Origin: Defluviitaleaceae bacterium
GTDB lineage: Bacteria; Bacillota; Clostridia; Lachnospirales; UBA5962
Length of the DNA stretch: 7,606 nucleotides
Direction of reading: 5' to 3'
NCBI GenBank assembly: GCA_009787435.1
Contig: WRFW01000154.1
Location: forward strand, 1-7,606
The position numbers and the translations under genes were made by a program. Below are positions 5,854-7,606 of this stretch, one piece after another. How positions within the stretch are numbered: position 1 is the first letter of the stretch; every line of letters begins with the position of its first letter. The notes below the pieces were generated by a model. The model was given only the letters and a program-made list of their open reading frames with translations, was not told the origin of the DNA and searched no databases.

Positions 5854-6515
5854 TAAATTCATTGAAAAGTGAGGAAGAAACAATTATAGAGTTTTCAAAC
5901 TTTCATAAGCAAAATGGTGCAGTAACTTCATTGAAAAACTTTGCACAATGGGGCTATAAAGAAAATTACCCAATAATTACAGAGCCTATAGCAAATGTAT
6001 TATCAAAAATATTAGATATACATAAGCCAGAAAATATACTTGAAATTGGTTTGTGCATAGGCTATTCAGCAAGCTTTATGGCTTCCAAACCGTATGTTTC
6101 TAAAGTAACTAGCATTGATAGGGCAGAAAAATTTATAAAAATTGCCCGTGAAAATATAGAAAGCTTAAATTTAACTAAAAAAATAGAAATAATTTATGCA
6201 GATGCCGCCTATGAGCTTCAAAATCAAGTTTCTGAAAATAAAAAATATGATTTAATTTTTTTAGATGCCGCAAAAGCACAATATATAAATTTTCTGCCCT
6301 TTATTTTAAAGCTTTTAAAAAAAGGCGGCATATTGCTTGCCGATAATATAAGCCAAAAAGGGCTTTTAGAGCTTTCATATGATAAAATTGAAAAACGCCA
6401 AAGAACTATATATAACAATATGAAAAAATTTATAACCGCTATAAATATAGAGCCTAGCTTGCATAGCACAATAGCCGAAATAGGAGATGGGCTTTCAGTT
6501 AGTATTAAAAATTAA
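5850..6515 (+). CDS. trmR: Class I SAM-dependent O-methyltransferase, probably TrmR-type tRNA methyltransferase
   Basis: The 221-residue product has the Rossmann fold of the COMT-like Methyltransf_3 family. SAM motif I is ILEIGLCIGYSA (63-74), an acidic ribose-binding residue is Asp90 in VTSID, and YADAA (116-120) is the next SAM loop. The metal-binding residues of the COMT family are represented by Asp139 (FLDAAK), Asp165 and Asn166 (LLADN). Homologous B. subtilis TrmR (YrrM) methylates 5-hydroxyuridine at position 34 of tRNAs to 5-methoxyuridine. The assignment here rests on family resemblance and on the MltG-like position of the upstream gene. The U32-family hydroxylase genes that follow it in B. 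subtilis are absent from this window. A small-molecule O-methyltransferase cannot be excluded. The start overlaps the preceding stop (ATGA) and lacks a good SD, so translation is probably coupled. Confidence 0.88.
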   Translation: MINSLKSEEETIIEFSNFHKQNGAVTSLKNFAQWGYKENYPIITEPIANVLSKILDIHKPENILEIGLCIGYSASFMASKPYVSKVTSIDRAEKFIKIARENIESLNLTKKIEIIYADAAYELQNQVSENKKYDLIFLDAAKAQYINFLPFILKLLKKGGILLADNISQKGLLELSYDKIEKRQRTIYNNMKKFITAINIEPSLHSTIAEIGDGLSVSIKN

Positions 6516-6522
6516 ATTTTTA

Positions 6523-6557
6523 AGCATTGGCTAAAGCCGTTCGTTAGCTAGTATAAT
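6523..6557 (+). repeat. Right-half relic R5 of the hairpin repeat
   Basis: The string contains AGC-ATTG-GCT (6523-6532), GGCTAAA (6529-6535), CGTTCGT (6538-6544) and AGCTAGTATAAT. These are in the same order and spacing as the right half of R2 (GGCTAAA, CGTTCGT, AGCTATAAT). No matching left arm is found; it would fall inside the end of the methyltransferase gene. This looks like a truncated or decayed copy just after the stop codon at 6513-6515. Confidence 0.55.
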
Positions 6558-6596
6558 CAAATCAACAGTTTAATCAATGTATGTCTTCTTAGATGG

Positions 6597-6628
6597 AAAA
6601 AAACGCACAAATTTATGTGCGTTTTTTT
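6597..6628 (+). terminator. Strong rho-independent terminator, probably bidirectional
   Basis: ACGCACA (6603-6609) and TGTGCGT (6616-6622) form a perfect stem with a 6-base loop AATTTA. The stem is extended by A6 (6597-6602) pairing with T6 (6623-6628), for 13 bp in all. The T run gives termination on the + strand and the A run gives the same on the minus strand. It closes the transcript of the methyltransferase unit and isolates the protease gene downstream. Confidence 0.93.
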
Positions 6629-6679
6629 ATTTTGTGCAAATTGCTCAATACAATCCAATATTCATCAATAATTTTTTAT

Positions 6680-6708
6680 TTTACTTTTTTGTGAAAATGT
6701 AGTATAAT
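6680..6708 (+). promoter_or_regulatory. Sigma-A-type promoter for the subtilase gene
   Basis: The -35 is TTTACT (6680-6685, 4 of 6 to TTGACA), the spacer is 17 bases and the -10 is a perfect TATAAT (6703-6708). There is no TGn extension. The start of transcription would fall near 6715, giving a leader of about 63 bases. It lies between the terminator and the protease gene, where a promoter is required. Confidence 0.8.
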
Positions 6709-6722
6709 AAGTAAAATTAAAT

Positions 6723-6730
6723 AAAGGAGG
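6723..6730 (+). promoter_or_regulatory. Orphan Shine-Dalgarno near the mRNA 5' end (STAB-SD candidate)
   Basis: AAAGGAGG is a full match to the anti-SD of 16S rRNA but has no ATG, GTG or TTG at a usable distance; the TTG at 6732 is one base away. It lies about 8-15 bases after the predicted transcription start. This is the layout of the STAB-SD of Bacillus thuringiensis cry3A, where 30S binding protects the transcript from 5' decay. The role here is inference. Confidence 0.5.
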
Positions 6731-6760
6731 ATTGTATTTATAGTAGCTAAAAATTTTAAT

Positions 6761-6768
6761 GAGGAGGG
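6761..6768 (+). promoter_or_regulatory. Ribosome binding site of the subtilase gene
   Basis: GAGGAGGG lies 9 bases before the ATG at 6778 and fixes the start. It is the second strong SD in the leader, 38 bases after the orphan one. Confidence 0.85.
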
Positions 6769-6777
6769 ATTTTTCCT

Positions 6778-7606
6778 ATGTGGAAACAGAAGTATAGAAA
6801 AATTGTAGCAGGCACACTCGCCACGCTAACATTTTTGTTACAAATGCCGCTAGAATTACTAGCACAAAATCTTTACGATAGTGCCGAAGAAAACTATCAA
6901 CAAATATCACAAAAAGCAGAGGAAGAAAGTCTAACTTTAGATGAACTTTCACAAACTAATATATTACCGACTACCCGAAGAAACAGAGGTGTAGTTGAAA
7001 GCCCGTTAGATTTAAACACACACCGCCCAACTAACCGAAACACAAGGGGAGAGCTTATAGGCTTTTACGGTGCAAACTCTTTGAGAGACGATTCTTCACC
7101 GGTTTCTGTTATCGTTGTGTTTAATGAAGCTCCGCTAGCTGTGCAAAGAGCACTTGAAGCACAGCCACAAAGAGCAAACCAAAGAATCACACTTAGCCTT
7201 GATGCGGCAGCCGCTATTGAAGCTGAGCGTCAGCTTTTTCATGAAGAGCTAGGCTCGCTTATATCATATGCAAGTGCTCAAACTAATTCTAATTCACCAA
7301 ACCCTGTTTCTGTAAATAGAGAATTTTCACACGCTTTTAACGGTGTATCTTTAACTTTGCCTTCAAACACAGTTGAATATCTTGCAAGTTTTGAAAGCGT
7401 TTCAATAGTTTTTCCAGACCAAATATATCAATTAGACCCAATTCTTATTGGCGATGAAATTGAGGAAGATTTAATCGCTTTTTCTCAAAGCAACCCAATT
7501 GGCGTTCGTCTAGGTCGTGAAAGAATGAATGCACACATACTCCATGAAATGGGCTATCGTGGGCAAGGCATTTTAATGGCAATATTAGATACAGGTGTCT
7601 ATACTT
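6778..7606 (+). CDS. Secreted subtilisin-like serine protease (S8), N-terminal part, truncated by window end
   Basis: The frame is open from the ATG to the window edge: 276 codons with no stop. The N-terminus MWKQKYRKIVAG followed by a hydrophobic stretch to LLAQN is a signal peptide, with likely cleavage after ELLA (about residue 29). Next come an Arg/Asn/Thr-rich linker with little predicted structure (about 60-90) and a region starting SVIVVFNEAPLA (about 110-120). This reads as a propeptide of the I9-inhibitor type and runs to about residue 220, with FNGVSLTLPSNTVEYLASFESVSIVFPD typical of such prodomains (residues given in two parts: FNGVSLTLPSN and TVEYLASFE-SVSIVFPD). RERMNA (about 247-252) and GQGILMAILDTGV follow. 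Asp271 in ILDTG is the catalytic Asp of the S8 triad; His and Ser lie outside. The long prodomain recalls lactocepin/C5a-peptidase-type wall proteases. It has its own promoter and terminator-isolated position, so it is not part of the operon upstream. Confidence 0.93.
   Translation, partial: MWKQKYRKIVAGTLATLTFLLQMPLELLAQNLYDSAEENYQQISQKAEEESLTLDELSQTNILPTTRRNRGVVESPLDLNTHRPTNRNTRGELIGFYGANSLRDDSSPVSVIVVFNEAPLAVQRALEAQPQRANQRITLSLDAAAAIEAERQLFHEELGSLISYASAQTNSNSPNPVSVNREFSHAFNGVSLTLPSNTVEYLASFESVSIVFPDQIYQLDPILIGDEIEEDLIAFSQSNPIGVRLGRERMNAHILHEMGYRGQGILMAILDTGVYT

Noticed and set aside
6576..6590. Tiny frames (such as ATG TCT TCT TAG) between the methyltransferase and the terminator
   Set aside because: Three codons, no ribosome binding site, and the stretch just leads into the terminator.
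6629..6679. CAAT-rich stretch between terminator and promoter, considered as an operator
   Set aside because: The CAAT/CAATA strings are irregularly spaced and form no clear direct or inverted repeat.
6761..6776. AGGA/TCCT hairpin covering the ribosome binding site of the subtilase
   Set aside because: There are only four pairs around an 8-base loop; too weak to count as a regulatory structure without further support.

Overview
The window is an AT-rich, densely coded chromosomal stretch with every gene on the + strand. The gene order pyrH-frr-uppS-cdsA-dxr-rseP, the Shine-Dalgarno (SD) sites of the AGGAGG type and the low G+C content point to a Bacillota (Firmicutes) bacterium, most likely a member of Clostridia. 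I cannot place it to genus from the sequence alone.

Positions 2-4962 hold the conserved housekeeping cluster: the C-terminal part of UMP kinase (pyrH), ribosome recycling factor (frr), undecaprenyl diphosphate synthase (uppS), CDP-diglyceride synthase (cdsA), DXP reductoisomerase (dxr) and a site-2 intramembrane metalloprotease (rseP/rasP). Dxr begins the MEP route to isoprenoid precursors, UppS condenses these into the lipid carrier for cell-wall glycans, CdsA activates phosphatidic acid for phospholipids, and RseP handles membrane-protein signalling. The block therefore couples translation and nucleotide supply to envelope building. The frr/uppS and uppS/cdsA junctions are 4-base ATGA overlaps.

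After rseP the expected neighbours (ispG, proS or polC) are missing. Instead there is a seven-helix membrane protein of unknown function (4978-5532), then a two-gene unit. That unit is a 68-residue single-pass membrane protein with a very acidic tail (5647-5853), overlapping by ATGA a class I O-methyltransferase resembling TrmR/YrrM (5850-6515). In Bacillus subtilis the homologous methyltransferase follows mltG, and the small protein occupies the mltG position. A strong bidirectional terminator (6597-6628) closes this part. A new sigma-A-type promoter (6680-6708) then drives a secreted subtilisin-like protease that runs off the right edge just after its catalytic Asp motif.

The most unusual content is non-coding. 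A family of imperfect hairpin repeats, about 60-90 bp with a shared core, appears as a full element, tandem elements or a decayed relic in each of the four gaps longer than 100 bp (377-508, 2541-2736, 5533-5646, 6516-6777). The two best copies sit in tandem between cdsA and dxr. Their outer arms differ in sequence but remain complementary within each copy, and the second has a 26-bp perfect inverted repeat ending at the base before the dxr SD site. A second leader feature of interest is a consensus AAAGGAGG near the predicted 5' end of the protease mRNA with no start codon behind it, resembling the STAB-SD mRNA stabilisers known from Bacillus cry3A.
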